A stretch of DNA of 64,000 bases from JBLEFH01 sp047345645. Lineage in GTDB: Bacteria; Pseudomonadota; Alphaproteobacteria; Rhodobacterales; Rhodobacteraceae. Where the stretch lies: NCBI GenBank assembly GCA_047345645.1, contig JBLEFH010000009.1, one strand, 5' to 3'. Below, piece by piece: positions 33,268 through 42,272 of this stretch. Every line of letters begins with the position of its first letter. Position 1 is the first letter of the stretch. A model generated the notes under the pieces. The model was not told where the DNA came from. It did not search any database and was given only the letters and a program-made list of their open reading frames with translations. Made by a program: the position numbers and the translations under genes.

Positions 33268-34599
33268 ATGCGCGCGCTTTTCGACAGACTGCCAGATATC
33301 GTGAAGAAGGCGCTGATCTTCATCCCGATCCGCTTCAGCGGCCTGGCAACGCAGCTCCTGACCTCCATCCTGATCGCCCGTATTCTGGGCGTCGCGGATT
33401 TCGGCGCGTATAGCTATGCGATGACCATCGTGACCCTGTTCGTGGCGTTCTGCACGCTCGGGCTCAGCGCGATTTCCGTGCGGGAGTTTGCGGCTTTTTA
33501 TACCCGCGGCGACAGCGGACGGCTCCGCGGCTATATCACGGTGATGCTCGCGACCATGGTGCTGACGGCGCTGATCCTCGGCACCGGTCTTTATTTTGGC
33601 GAGGTCAGCGGGCGCATGGCGCTCGCGCCCGGTTGGGCGCTGGTGCTGGCGGTGATCCTGACGCAAGCGCTGACGAATATGCTGTCGGAGCTTCTGAGTG
33701 GCATGCAGCGGATCAACACCGCGCAATGGATCTCCACCCTGCCGCGCGCCTTCAGCTATATGATCGCGATCTATGTGCTGTATCTCTTCGGCTTCGACTT
33801 TACGCCGCGCACTCTCTTTATTCTCTACGCGGTTCTGACCCTGCCGATGATCCTGAGCATGCTGCGCATCGCCTACCGCGATCTTCGCGCCCGTTTCGAG
33901 CGCTTCGACAAGCCGGTGTTCGAGACGCGGATCTGGCTCTTCTCCTCGCTCCCGATTGCCCTGCAACTGTTCAGCCAGAATTTGAGCAGCCAGATCGACA
34001 TCATCATGCTCGCCAATATGATGACGGATTACGAGGTCGGGCTCTACAAAGCCGCCTTCCGGGCCGCGAGCCTCGGCACCTTGGGCGCGCTGATCGCGGT
34101 GAGCGTCCTGCGCCCGATGCTGGCGCGGGCGGCGGCACAGGACAATCAGCCGGAAGCGCAGCGCCTCTTGGCCATGACAGCCGGGATGTCGGCACTCTTC
34201 GGCTTGCCGCTCTGGGGCATTATCGGGTTTTGGGGCGAAAGCATTCTGGCCATTTTCAGCCAAGAATTCACCGCAGGGACGGCGACGCTCCGCTATCTTC
34301 TGATTGGCCAGTTCGTAAATATCGTCACAGGTGCAGGTGGGGTTATCCTCATGATCTACCGCTACGAGCGCGACATTCTTTACCTCCAATTCCTCGCCAT
34401 CGTGATGAATATCGTCCTCAACTACATCCTCATTAGCTGGCTCGGTCTGAATGGTGCGGCCATTGCGACGACGATTTCCATGACGGTTATCAACATCATC
34501 ATGACCGTGCTGGCGTGGCGGCGGGTTGGCCTCGATCCAACGCCACTCGCGACTTTGAAACTCGGGCGGCAATGGCTGGCGCGGCGGGCGGCGCGTTAG
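33268..34599 (+). CDS. Polysaccharide flippase / oligosaccharide translocase
   Basis: A 443-residue membrane protein with about twelve segments of the MATE/MOP-superfamily Wzx-like flippases (GLATQLLTSILIARILGVADFGAYSYAM opening, in part). It would flip lipid-linked glycan units across the inner membrane. AGGGA precedes the ATG at 33268; the open frame extends further upstream without a ribosome-binding site. Its end overlaps the convergent pyruvyl transferase gene by four bases. Surface polysaccharide export fits the glycan genes next to it. Confidence 0.9.
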   Translation: MRALFDRLPDIVKKALIFIPIRFSGLATQLLTSILIARILGVADFGAYSYAMTIVTLFVAFCTLGLSAISVREFAAFYTRGDSGRLRGYITVMLATMVLTALILGTGLYFGEVSGRMALAPGWALVLAVILTQALTNMLSELLSGMQRINTAQWISTLPRAFSYMIAIYVLYLFGFDFTPRTLFILYAVLTLPMILSMLRIAYRDLRARFERFDKPVFETRIWLFSSLPIALQLFSQNLSSQIDIIMLANMMTDYEVGLYKAAFRAASLGTLGALIAVSVLRPMLARAAAQDNQPEAQRLLAMTAGMSALFGLPLWGIIGFWGESILAIFSQEFTAGTATLRYLLIGQFVNIVTGAGGVILMIYRYERDILYLQFLAIVMNIVLNYILISWLGLNGAAIATTISMTVINIIMTVLAWRRVGLDPTPLATLKLGRQWLARRAAR

Positions 34600-35498
34600 G
34601 CGGACGCGGTTTCGCGGGTGATGAACGCGTCTAGCGCCGCTTGCGCCTTCGCTGCGGCGGTTTCTAATCGCTCAGGATCACTTAGCTGACCACCGCCCTC
34701 CCCGGCAATCTTCGAAAGACGTGTCGCGGCTGTGCGCTCGAAAGGGACAGAAAGCCACCGCGCGGGCGGAGATTGCAGGAGCCGAACCGATTGCCGCCCC
34801 AAAAGCCGCCGTTTGCCGTAATGGGTGATCGCCTCATGCACAGAGCCGGGGCGCGGGTCGGCCCAGTCGATATCCACACCGAGCGATGCCGCCCAATCCT
34901 CCCATTTGCCGCGATGATCGACCAAAAGCGGGCGCAGCGCACGCCAAGGCGTTCGCAGGATATCGGCGAGGATCACGCCGTGCATCGCTTCGCTGAGAAG
35001 CAAATCCAACCCGCTAATCTGGCTGAGAATTTCTTCAGGCGTGTGGCGTGGATCGACGAAAATGAGACCCGCGCGCGCGCAGATGGCTTCCCAGTCGGCC
35101 CGGTAAAGGGAAGCATAATGCGGCATGACACCGATCCCGCCGGGGGTTGCCGGCGCCGGGATCTGATCCCGCAGGCCATGCACCAGAATAGCCCCGTCGG
35201 TGATCGCAAGATCGGCGGGCAGACCGAGTGCGGCGGCGGTCTGCGGACCGCGTAGAAACAGCGTCTCCCACTGCCCTTCATCCATCGTCGGCGGAGGGCG
35301 ATACCCGCCATAGCCGGACCCCGCGATAATGTAGCGCCGCGCGGGTGGCAGAGCGTTCGAGAGGATCGAGCCGATGCCGAGAAACAGCGTCTCGCCATCC
35401 TCGTCGAGAAACGCTTCCGGCAGCAGTTTCGGCCACATCCAGGCGTTCAACTCGTCCCCAAAATTGGTCGGGTCGCTTTTGAAATAATGCAGTTTCAT
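34596..35498 (-). CDS. Polysaccharide pyruvyl transferase family protein
   Basis: A 300-residue protein starting with LHYFKSDPTNFGDELNAWMWPKL-type sequence (quoted in part), the mark of ExoV-like polysaccharide pyruvyl transferases. FLRGPQTAAALGLP and LLLSEAMHGVILADILRTPW are further family blocks. It would add a pyruvate ketal to a glycan from phosphoenolpyruvate. ATGA overlap with the glycosyltransferase upstream indicates co-translation. Confidence 0.88.
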   Translation of the reverse strand: MKLHYFKSDPTNFGDELNAWMWPKLLPEAFLDEDGETLFLGIGSILSNALPPARRYIIAGSGYGGYRPPPTMDEGQWETLFLRGPQTAAALGLPADLAITDGAILVHGLRDQIPAPATPGGIGVMPHYASLYRADWEAICARAGLIFVDPRHTPEEILSQISGLDLLLSEAMHGVILADILRTPWRALRPLLVDHRGKWEDWAASLGVDIDWADPRPGSVHEAITHYGKRRLLGRQSVRLLQSPPARWLSVPFERTAATRLSKIAGEGGGQLSDPERLETAAAKAQAALDAFITRETASA

Positions 35499-36445
35499 TC
35501 TTGGCGATCCCCCTCGCCGAAAATATCTCGCGAGATCAGCAGGCCCTTGCTTCGCAGCGTTTCGATCTGCTTCTCATCCAGCGTGTAAAGCCCGCGAAAC
35601 AAGCGCCGCAGCGCTTCTGAACCCGCCTTATAAGCCCGCCGGAATTGCGCGAATTGCCAGCGTCTTTGCCGCGAGCGGCGGGACAGGAGCGCTCTCGGCG
35701 TCTCCAATGCCGGGACGCGGAATTTCTTGACCCAGCGGTCGAAACTGATGGCGTCGAAATGGGCGAGATAGGTCTGGGAAAGCGGCGCTCCGAGGTCTTC
35801 GGCGGATGTTGTGATCGGCTTTCCGTCCCGCCGCACGGTGTGAAGGCGAAACTCGTCGAACACCGCACCGCGCCGCAGAATGAATTTGCCGCTGGTGTGG
35901 CCCACAAACCCACGCCGCATCATCAACCCGGCGGGACCGTAAAGGCGCAGCGCGCGAAGCGCCTTGCGCCAGCGGCTGTCCGCGCTTTCGGGGCGGAGAA
36001 CGCGGAACCAGTGTGAGCCGAAAGGTGTGTCGATGCCCTCGCCCGGCCCCCAGACGGCTTCGATAGGCGGGAAGAGAACTGCGTCCACCTCCCTCGGCAC
36101 CGCGTCAAAAATCTCGACCAACGGCTTGGGGCCGTTCAGAAATTCGTCCGCATCGCAGGGCAAAACCCAATCTGCTTCAAGACCTCGGAACACATGCTGA
36201 AACACCGCAATCTGACGCGGCTCCACCGCTTCGGGGCGCGGCATATCGAGCGACGCCCAGAACGCCGCATCGCAAGCCCGGACCGTCACATTTCCCTCGG
36301 CAAGCGCAGCGACGGCGTCCGGCACCGTCTCCGCATCAAAGAACAGATGGATCTTCGCCGCCCCTTGCCCCCGATAATAGGCGATGAAATGCGCAATGAT
36401 CTCAGGATCTTCCCGCATCATGCTGACAACATCAAACCGCGCCAT
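35495..36445 (-). CDS. Glycosyltransferase family 2 / GT92-like
   Basis: A 316-residue GT-A glycosyltransferase. The first strand and acceptor-region motif MMREDPEIIAHFIAYYRGQG, then PCDADEFL (the metal-binding DxD) at about residue 95, identify the GT92-like branch of GT2. It likely adds a sugar to a surface glycan with the pyruvyl transferase that follows. The ATG at 36445 is preferred; a GTG at 36460 is the alternative. No membrane segment is seen. Confidence 0.85.
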   Translation of the reverse strand: MARFDVVSMMREDPEIIAHFIAYYRGQGAAKIHLFFDAETVPDAVAALAEGNVTVRACDAAFWASLDMPRPEAVEPRQIAVFQHVFRGLEADWVLPCDADEFLNGPKPLVEIFDAVPREVDAVLFPPIEAVWGPGEGIDTPFGSHWFRVLRPESADSRWRKALRALRLYGPAGLMMRRGFVGHTSGKFILRRGAVFDEFRLHTVRRDGKPITTSAEDLGAPLSQTYLAHFDAISFDRWVKKFRVPALETPRALLSRRSRQRRWQFAQFRRAYKAGSEALRRLFRGLYTLDEKQIETLRSKGLLISRDIFGEGDRQE

Positions 36446-36499
36446 ACTGTCTCGCCACACCGTGTAAAAGCCCGACTATGGACGGGCGCGGGCCTGCAA

Positions 36500-37669
36500 T
36501 CAACCGATCACATTCGGCAGGGTTGATGCGTCGAGGCCGGGGAAGATTTTGGTTTCCAAATCCTCCACCGTCACGCCGTAAAGCGCGTGGAGCGCGGAGC
36601 CGGCATAGGCGCGGACATCGGCGGTCGGCATGAGGTCGCGGCCCGCGAAAAGATCGCTGTCGGCAAGGCCCGGCCAGTCGCCGAAGACCTGTCCGCCCCG
36701 GATCGCGCCGCCCGCCATGACGAGCGCGCCGCCGGTCCCGTGATCGGTGCCGCCCGAGCCGTTTTCCCGCGCGGTGCGGCCAAACTCGGTCATCGCCATC
36801 ACGGCGGTATTCTCCCAATTCGGGCCAAGCGTCTGTTTCAGCGTCAGAATCGCCGAGGACAAACCGGCAAGAGCGCGTTTGATCCCGCCCGATTGCGCCC
36901 GGTGCGTGTCCCAACCGTTCAGAGAAAAGGCGGCGATCCGCGTGTCCTCATTGAGCCGCTGGCCCGCGAATTCCGCGATCCGGGCGGCGACACCCTTGGC
37001 CTCGCTCTCGCTATTGGCCGCCTCGCCCTTGCTGATCGCGAAGGCCTGTTCGGCGGCGCTGTGAAAGAGCGGGTCCTCTTCATAGACGGCGTTCAGCAGC
37101 AACTCGGCCTGCGGCGACATCACGAGCCGGGTTTGCGGCGACCAACTCAGCAGCTTGGCATCGCCCGCCATGATGGGCATCTGGTCGGTCCCGACGCTGT
37201 AGCCGGTCGCGGCGGTCGCATCGGGCATGGTCTGGATGAGACGGTTGAGCCAGCCGCTGCGCGCCATCTCGCGCGGCGCGTCCATCCCGGTGCCCGCTTC
37301 CAGAAGATCCTGCCCGTCGAAATGGCTGCGCTTGTCGCGATAAGGCGTGGACACCGCATGGGCAAAGCTGAGGTCCTTGGCGTCCCAGAGCGGGCGCAGA
37401 TCTTTCAGCGCGGGATGAAGGGCGTAAAACCCATCGAGATCAGTCGCGCCCGCTTCAGCGCCGAGGATTTTGGGGCGGTATTGGGCCAGCAGCGGGTCGC
37501 CATAGGGGCGCACCACGTCGAGCCCGTCCATCGCGCCGCGCAGAATGATGGTGACGAAGCGCTTCTCGCCCGGCGTCGCCGCTAGCGTGATCGGCGTGAT
37601 CAGCGGCATCGCGGCGAGCGAGCAGGCAGAGAGGGCCGCCTGTCCCAGAAATGACCGTCGTGTCAGCAT
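36500..37669 (-). CDS. DUF1501 protein with Tat signal
   Basis: A 389-residue exported protein of the DUF1501 family (sulfatase-like alkaline phosphatase fold in related families). TRRSFLGQAALSACSLAA is a twin-arginine signal. RFVTIILRGAMDGLDVV, RSHFDGQDLLEAG and MTEFGRTARENGSGGTDHG are the family landmarks. The partner DUF1800 gene lies 10 bases upstream. Such pairs are widespread, but their enzymatic role is not firmly known. GGGAGCG precedes the ATG at 37669. Confidence 0.9.
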   Translation of the reverse strand: MLTRRSFLGQAALSACSLAAMPLITPITLAATPGEKRFVTIILRGAMDGLDVVRPYGDPLLAQYRPKILGAEAGATDLDGFYALHPALKDLRPLWDAKDLSFAHAVSTPYRDKRSHFDGQDLLEAGTGMDAPREMARSGWLNRLIQTMPDATAATGYSVGTDQMPIMAGDAKLLSWSPQTRLVMSPQAELLLNAVYEEDPLFHSAAEQAFAISKGEAANSESEAKGVAARIAEFAGQRLNEDTRIAAFSLNGWDTHRAQSGGIKRALAGLSSAILTLKQTLGPNWENTAVMAMTEFGRTARENGSGGTDHGTGGALVMAGGAIRGGQVFGDWPGLADSDLFAGRDLMPTADVRAYAGSALHALYGVTVEDLETKIFPGLDASTLPNVIG

Positions 37670-37679
37670 GTTACGCTCC

Positions 37680-39056
37680 CTAGCGGCGGTTGAATTGTGG
37701 TGAGGAGAGGATGACGCCGACCCCGTCCCGGCGGGTCTCCGCGCCGCGCGCGGCAAAGGTCAGCGTCGGGCTGGCCAGCTCGCCAAGGGCGGTTTCGACA
37801 AAGGCGCGCGGGTCGGGCAATTGGTCGAACATGATGCGCGGCATCTGCATCGACCACGTGATCCGCTCCGAGAGAAGCTGCGGCGCGGTCCAGTAATCGG
37901 CCTCTTCGGGCCAGCCATCGGGGCCCGCGGGATTGAGCCACGGTTGACCCATTTTGCGAACCGGGATGAAGAGGCGTCGGTTGACGTCGTTAAAAGACAG
38001 AGCATTGAGCGCATCGGCACTCATCCCCAAGGCTCGACAAGAAGAGGCCACGAAATCAAACGGTTGTTTGACTTTCTCGCCGAATGTCTCGGTCGCAGCG
38101 GGATGGGTCAGCAGAACGTGATAGACCTGCATGAGATCCCCACCCGTCTCCGTGAAACGCGCGGCAAGTGCGCTGACCAAATCCTCAGGCGGCGTATCTG
38201 ATATGAAATGCACAGCAAGTTTGCGCGCCAAATGTTGGGCGGTTTCAGGATGAATGGCGAGATCATCGAGAACCGCATGAATATGCGACAGATCCGCCTC
38301 GCCGCCGCCATAGCTTTGCCCGAGCACGGTTTCGGACCCCGGCTCAGCCCGGTTCGGTGCGAATTGGCGCTCTCCATTGGGATCGACGATGAGCCCCGTC
38401 AACAGCTTGGCGAGTTCGCGCACATCCGTCTGGGAGTAGCTGCCGCCAACGCCAACCGTGTGAAGTTCCATCAACTCCCGAGCAAGGTTTTCGTTGAGAC
38501 CGCGTCCATCCGCTCGCACCCCGGCGGGCGAGTTTGGTCCGATCGAACTTCCCTGATCCAGACTGATCAACATTGCCGGATGGAGGGTGGCCGCGCGAAG
38601 CAGCGCCTGAAAGGACCCGGAAATATTTGGGCGGATCGCGTCTTCAATAAAAGCCGGTAAAAATGGCTGACGTATCGCGCCACTGACACGTGTTGTGAAA
38701 TGGTCCATCCAGAAGGCTACAAGACGCTCGCGAAATCCATTGGGTGCCGCCGCGATCCTGGCGACCGCGGTCCGCAACGCAAGATGCCTCTGGCGTGCAT
38801 TGTTGATCGCCTTTTGCCGATAGGCTTTCTGATCTGCACCATCACCGCTTTTTCGCCGCGCTTGGCTCAACGCTTGCGCACGCCGATACATCCGCAGCGC
38901 CCGCTTCGTATCCACCGACGGATACCGCGCTGCCATCTCATCCGGGCCGGCGAGATCGGCAAGCAGGTCCTCGGGCCGCGTGGCTCCACCCCGATCCGGC
39001 GCAAAGCCATAGCCGAAGCGGATTGCGGCGACGGTTTCAAACGATGGCGCACTCAT
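37680..39056 (-). CDS. DUF1800 family protein
   Basis: A 458-residue protein of the DUF1800 family: HFTTRVSGAIRQPFLPAF-type block, GLNENLARELMELHTVGVGG and YTQxDVxELAxxLTG-like SYSQTDVRELAKLLTG. It has no clear signal peptide, unlike its DUF1501 partner, and may travel with it. AGGGGATATTT precedes the ATG at 39056. The pair forms one operon. Confidence 0.9.
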   Translation of the reverse strand: MSAPSFETVAAIRFGYGFAPDRGGATRPEDLLADLAGPDEMAARYPSVDTKRALRMYRRAQALSQARRKSGDGADQKAYRQKAINNARQRHLALRTAVARIAAAPNGFRERLVAFWMDHFTTRVSGAIRQPFLPAFIEDAIRPNISGSFQALLRAATLHPAMLISLDQGSSIGPNSPAGVRADGRGLNENLARELMELHTVGVGGSYSQTDVRELAKLLTGLIVDPNGERQFAPNRAEPGSETVLGQSYGGGEADLSHIHAVLDDLAIHPETAQHLARKLAVHFISDTPPEDLVSALAARFTETGGDLMQVYHVLLTHPAATETFGEKVKQPFDFVASSCRALGMSADALNALSFNDVNRRLFIPVRKMGQPWLNPAGPDGWPEEADYWTAPQLLSERITWSMQMPRIMFDQLPDPRAFVETALGELASPTLTFAARGAETRRDGVGVILSSPQFNRR

Positions 39057-39247
39057 AAATATCCCCTGCCAACTCACAGGCGGAGGTTACAGGAGCGCGC
39101 CGGGATTGAAACGTCACAATTTGGCGACGCCCATGCCGCAGCGCAGCAACAAACGACGGCAATTCTCCGCCTATTCTCAATGGCGTGACTTGAATGACGC
39201 TTACGTTAGGGCCAAGTTTTAGGACACGCAGACGGGCGAAATGAGAT

Positions 39248-39344
39248 GTGCATCTTGGTGTGGCCTGCTTCTGGACATTGCTTCGCAATCAACTCGACAA
39301 TGTTCCCTCACCCAACTTTCGAAGCAGGCCACACCAAGATGCAC
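39248..39344. repeat. Perfect 24-bp inverted repeat with 49-base centre
   Basis: Bases 39248-39271 and 39321-39344 are exact reverse complements (arm core CATCTTGGTGTGGCCTGCTT). The centre holds a weaker inner pair ACATTG/CAATGT, so the whole can fold into a long hairpin. No open frame, T run or known element is attached. It could be a MITE-like remnant, a structured RNA or a protein-binding palindrome. Confidence 0.8.
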
Positions 39345-39474
39345 GCAGCGTCTTCTCAGATCTGCGCACCCCCACGCTTCCAAAATCACCTTAGCGGCGG
39401 ATTGTCGCTGCGTCAGCGTGTCTTTACTGATAAAAAAATTAAAATCGTGAGCATTTGCAGCAAAGGCAGGCCAC

Positions 39475-39504
39475 AAAAAACCCGGCGCGTGTGGCCGGGT
39501 TTTT
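39475..39504 (-). terminator. Bidirectional rho-independent terminator
   Basis: AAAAACCCGGC and GCCGGGTTTTT form an 11-bp stem around GCGTGTG, with A and T tracts on the two sides. It lies 33 bases after the DUF808 stop and would also stop plus-strand transcripts from the inverted-repeat region. Confidence 0.85.
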
Positions 39505-39537
39505 CAATGCTATGGAAACTTTTGCTTTTACGCGGTT

Positions 39538-40512
39538 TTATGCGTTGCCGCGCATCCGCCCGATGGTCGCGCCATAGAGTGGAACGAGGATTTTTTCCAC
39601 AATCGGGATCAGGATCAGACCGATAATCAGGCCGATCACACCGTCGCAGAAGGCCGTGACGAGCCAGTTGACGAGGCCGGGCGCGGAGGGCACAGCCGCG
39701 GCGGCATTCTCGGCGAGGTGCTTGATGGTCTCGTAAGGCTCGTGCATCCCCATCTGATGCGCGCCGTGCAGGATGATTTGCCCGCCGACCCAGATCATCG
39801 CCGCGGTGCCGATCACCAGCAGCGCGTTCATGAAGCCCGGCATGACCCTCACAATGCCTTCACCGAGACTGGAGAGGAAACCGCTTTCCTTCGCGGCCAG
39901 ATGCACGCCCACATCATCGGCCTTCACGATGATCGCGACCGAGCCGTAGACGAGAATGGTGATGCCAATCGCGACCACGGCCAGCACCAGCGCCTCTTCC
40001 CAGAGCGGCAGATCATCGGGCAGCGCGGAGAGCGCGATGGTCATGATCTCGGCGGAGAGGATGAAGTCGGTCTTGATCGCGCCGGCGACGCGCTTTTCTT
40101 CGAGCGCCGCGCCGTCCCCCTCGGGGTGAATGTGCTTTTCGGACTCGTGATTGTCTTTGGAAACAAAGAGATGCGCGACCTTCTCGGCCCCTTCGAAACA
40201 GAGATAGGCGCCGCCCAGCATCAGCAGCGGCGGGATCATCCAGGGCGCGAAGGTCGCCAGAATGAGCGCGATCGGCAGCAGGATGACCAGCTTGTTGAAG
40301 ATCGAGCCACGCGCGATTTTCCACACAATCGGCAATTCGCGGGCCGCATCGAAGCCCTTCATATATTTCGGCGTCACGGCGGCATCGTCGATCACCGCGC
40401 CCATGGCTTTCGAGCCCGCCTTGGCCGCCTGCCCGGCCACATCGTCGAGCGAGGCCGCCGCCACTTTGGAAATTGCCGCCACATCATCGAGAAGAGCCAA
40501 AAGTCCGCTCAT
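39538..40512 (-). CDS. DUF808 (YedI-like) membrane protein
   Basis: A 324-residue inner-membrane protein matching DUF808: LLALLDDVAAISKVAAASLDD at the start, AVIDDAAVTPKYMKGF, REL...W.I..GSIFNK, and LLMLGGAYLCFEGAEK. About six to eight membrane segments are seen. The family role is not known. An isolated gene with its own terminator. Confidence 0.9.
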   Translation of the reverse strand: MSGLLALLDDVAAISKVAAASLDDVAGQAAKAGSKAMGAVIDDAAVTPKYMKGFDAARELPIVWKIARGSIFNKLVILLPIALILATFAPWMIPPLLMLGGAYLCFEGAEKVAHLFVSKDNHESEKHIHPEGDGAALEEKRVAGAIKTDFILSAEIMTIALSALPDDLPLWEEALVLAVVAIGITILVYGSVAIIVKADDVGVHLAAKESGFLSSLGEGIVRVMPGFMNALLVIGTAAMIWVGGQIILHGAHQMGMHEPYETIKHLAENAAAAVPSAPGLVNWLVTAFCDGVIGLIIGLILIPIVEKILVPLYGATIGRMRGNA

Positions 40513-40590
40513 TACACCGCTCCATTAAGATTTGTGGCGACAATAACCATCTTGAGGCACAGGAAAAAGAGCGAATGACGTGTGGTCGTA

Positions 40591-41214
40591 TTAACCAGTT
40601 AAGCCTCCGATCAGAATGAGCGCCTGCCCGAGCCAGTAGGCGGGCCAGAGCGCCAGCGCGAGGCGGCGGTGGCTTGCGCCTTCCGTGATCACAAAGAGAT
40701 GAAGCGCGAGCAGGAGATCCGAGAGGATGAAGAGCGCCGCCCCGATTTGCATAGGCCCGAGCGGCAAGGTCAGCGCGGCGAGGCCCATCAAGGTGATGAC
40801 GGCGACATAGAGGCGCACGGGCCAGCGGACTGTGCCGGTATGGGGCGCGAGCCAAAACTCGGTGGAGGCGGCGAGGAGGAGCAGCGCCGCAGCAGGCGCA
40901 ATCGCGACGCCGCGGGAGAGGTTAATCATCTCAACCGCATAGAAAAGGTGGCCGAGGGCGAAGGCCGCCATGCCCGCCAGAAACGCCCGCTCCCCCGGAC
41001 GCGAGAGCGCCAGATCGCCAAGCGCGCCGAAGGCCAGCCCCGCGACGATCAGCGGCGGCGCATCCGCCAAGACGCCCGCCAGCGCCAGTCCGGCGGTGGA
41101 GACCGTTTTCACCATGCTTTTCGCCGCACTCGGCCCGGCCACCGCATAGCGGAGGCCAAAAAGAAGGGCGGCCAGAGAACTGACCGCCACAACCATCATC
41201 GAGAATTCTGTCAT
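40591..41214 (-). CDS. Lysoplasmalogenase (YhhN family)
   Basis: A 207-residue protein with about seven to eight membrane segments and the YhhN family motifs (ALAFGALGDLALS-like GLAFGALGDLALS, then ALGHLFYAVEM and LFILSDLLLALHLF). The family hydrolyses the vinyl-ether bond of lysoplasmalogens in animals (TMEM86); a lysolipid role in bacteria is inferred only. Confidence 0.88.
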   Translation of the reverse strand: MTEFSMMVVAVSSLAALLFGLRYAVAGPSAAKSMVKTVSTAGLALAGVLADAPPLIVAGLAFGALGDLALSRPGERAFLAGMAAFALGHLFYAVEMINLSRGVAIAPAAALLLLAASTEFWLAPHTGTVRWPVRLYVAVITLMGLAALTLPLGPMQIGAALFILSDLLLALHLFVITEGASHRRLALALWPAYWLGQALILIGGLTG

Positions 41215-41256
41215 CGTTACGCCCCTTCTCTTTGGCCGTAACAGATTAAGAAAACG

Positions 41257-41982
41257 TTAGCCAAACTCTTCCTGAAGGAAGGCGTCGAAATCGGCCCAGC
41301 TCCGCTTGTCGGCTTCCTCGTTATAGCGATCCGACCCGATCACGGAGAAGGCATGGGGCGCGCCGTAATACACCTCGGCCTTGTAAGGCGTGCCGGAGGC
41401 CTCGAACGCCTCGACCAGCGCGGCGAGATCGGACATCGGCACCGCCTCATCCGCGCCGCCGTGATAGATCCGCATCGGCACATCGACTCCGGCGTAATCC
41501 TGATTCACCGCATCCCCGAAACTGCCATGGAAGCTGGCATAGCCAACGATCCCCTCGGGCTGCGCCAGCGCCATTTCGAGCGCCACCGCCCCGCCGAAGC
41601 AATAGCCCGCAAGGATCGCATCGCCCATGCCCTGTTCCTTCGCGGCGTCCAGCCCGGCAAGGGTGAGCGCCCGCATCATCTCGCGGTCATTATAGAGCTT
41701 CTCCGTCTCAGCCCGGTTGCCCTCAACGCTGTCCGGCCGCACACCCGCGCCGTAAAGATCGACCGCAAAGGCGTTATAGCCCATCTCGGCCAGCATATCG
41801 GCGCGGTCCTTTTCATATTGCGTCAGACCGTCCCAGTCATGGACGATCAGCACCGTGCCCTTGGCGTCCTCGGCCATGGCCATATAGCCTTCAAAATCAC
41901 GCCCTTCGGCGCTGTAAGTCACGGCCTCCCCCGCCATCGCGGTCCCGGCCATCAGGCTTGCGGCTAAAGTCAGATATTTCAT
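41257..41982 (-). CDS. Dienelactone hydrolase family protein, exported
   Basis: A 241-residue alpha/beta hydrolase with a signal peptide (MKYLTLAASLMAGTAMAG). The nucleophile elbow GYCFGG contains the Cys used by dienelactone hydrolases; YHGGADEAVP and GAPHAF supply the acid and His regions. GGGAGAACCCAG precedes the ATG at 41982. The exported location sets it apart from the cytoplasmic catabolic enzymes, so the natural substrate is uncertain. Confidence 0.88.
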   Translation of the reverse strand: MKYLTLAASLMAGTAMAGEAVTYSAEGRDFEGYMAMAEDAKGTVLIVHDWDGLTQYEKDRADMLAEMGYNAFAVDLYGAGVRPDSVEGNRAETEKLYNDREMMRALTLAGLDAAKEQGMGDAILAGYCFGGAVALEMALAQPEGIVGYASFHGSFGDAVNQDYAGVDVPMRIYHGGADEAVPMSDLAALVEAFEASGTPYKAEVYYGAPHAFSVIGSDRYNEEADKRSWADFDAFLQEEFG

Positions 41983-42272
41983 CTGGGTTCTCCCTTGTCT
42001 CGCGGTCGCTGCGTCGGCCCAATTGCCGCGCGCGCCGCGCGTTCCGGCGACGCTGTTGTCGCCCTTGGTCTCATACCTTGGCCCTTTGCCCAGGCTCTTC
42101 ATTAACGGTCATGGTGACAGAGTTGTTGCTATAAACAAGTTATTTTCTCGCAATCGTGACACAGCGGCGCGGCGCGCCCGTTTGGCCGCCCCACCCCCCT
42201 CCTGCCCCTTTTGATTGCACCTGCCGCCCCCCTTGGATAAGGTGCGCCGAAGGTAATAATTGAGGCCATTTC

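Larger units (their letters stand above)
39057..39537. other. Gene-free region with a long perfect inverted repeat
   Basis: A 481-base stretch between the DUF1800 start and the DUF808 stop with no supported gene. It contains the 24-bp inverted repeat at 39248-39344 and a terminator at 39475-39504. A third copy of GCAGGCCACA lies at 39466-39475. Local composition is more AT-rich than its neighbours. The rest is featureless. Confidence 0.6.

Noticed and set aside
39219..39476. An 85-codon frame across the 24-bp inverted repeat
   Set aside because: No ribosome-binding site, no family, and both strands of the repeat read open by chance.
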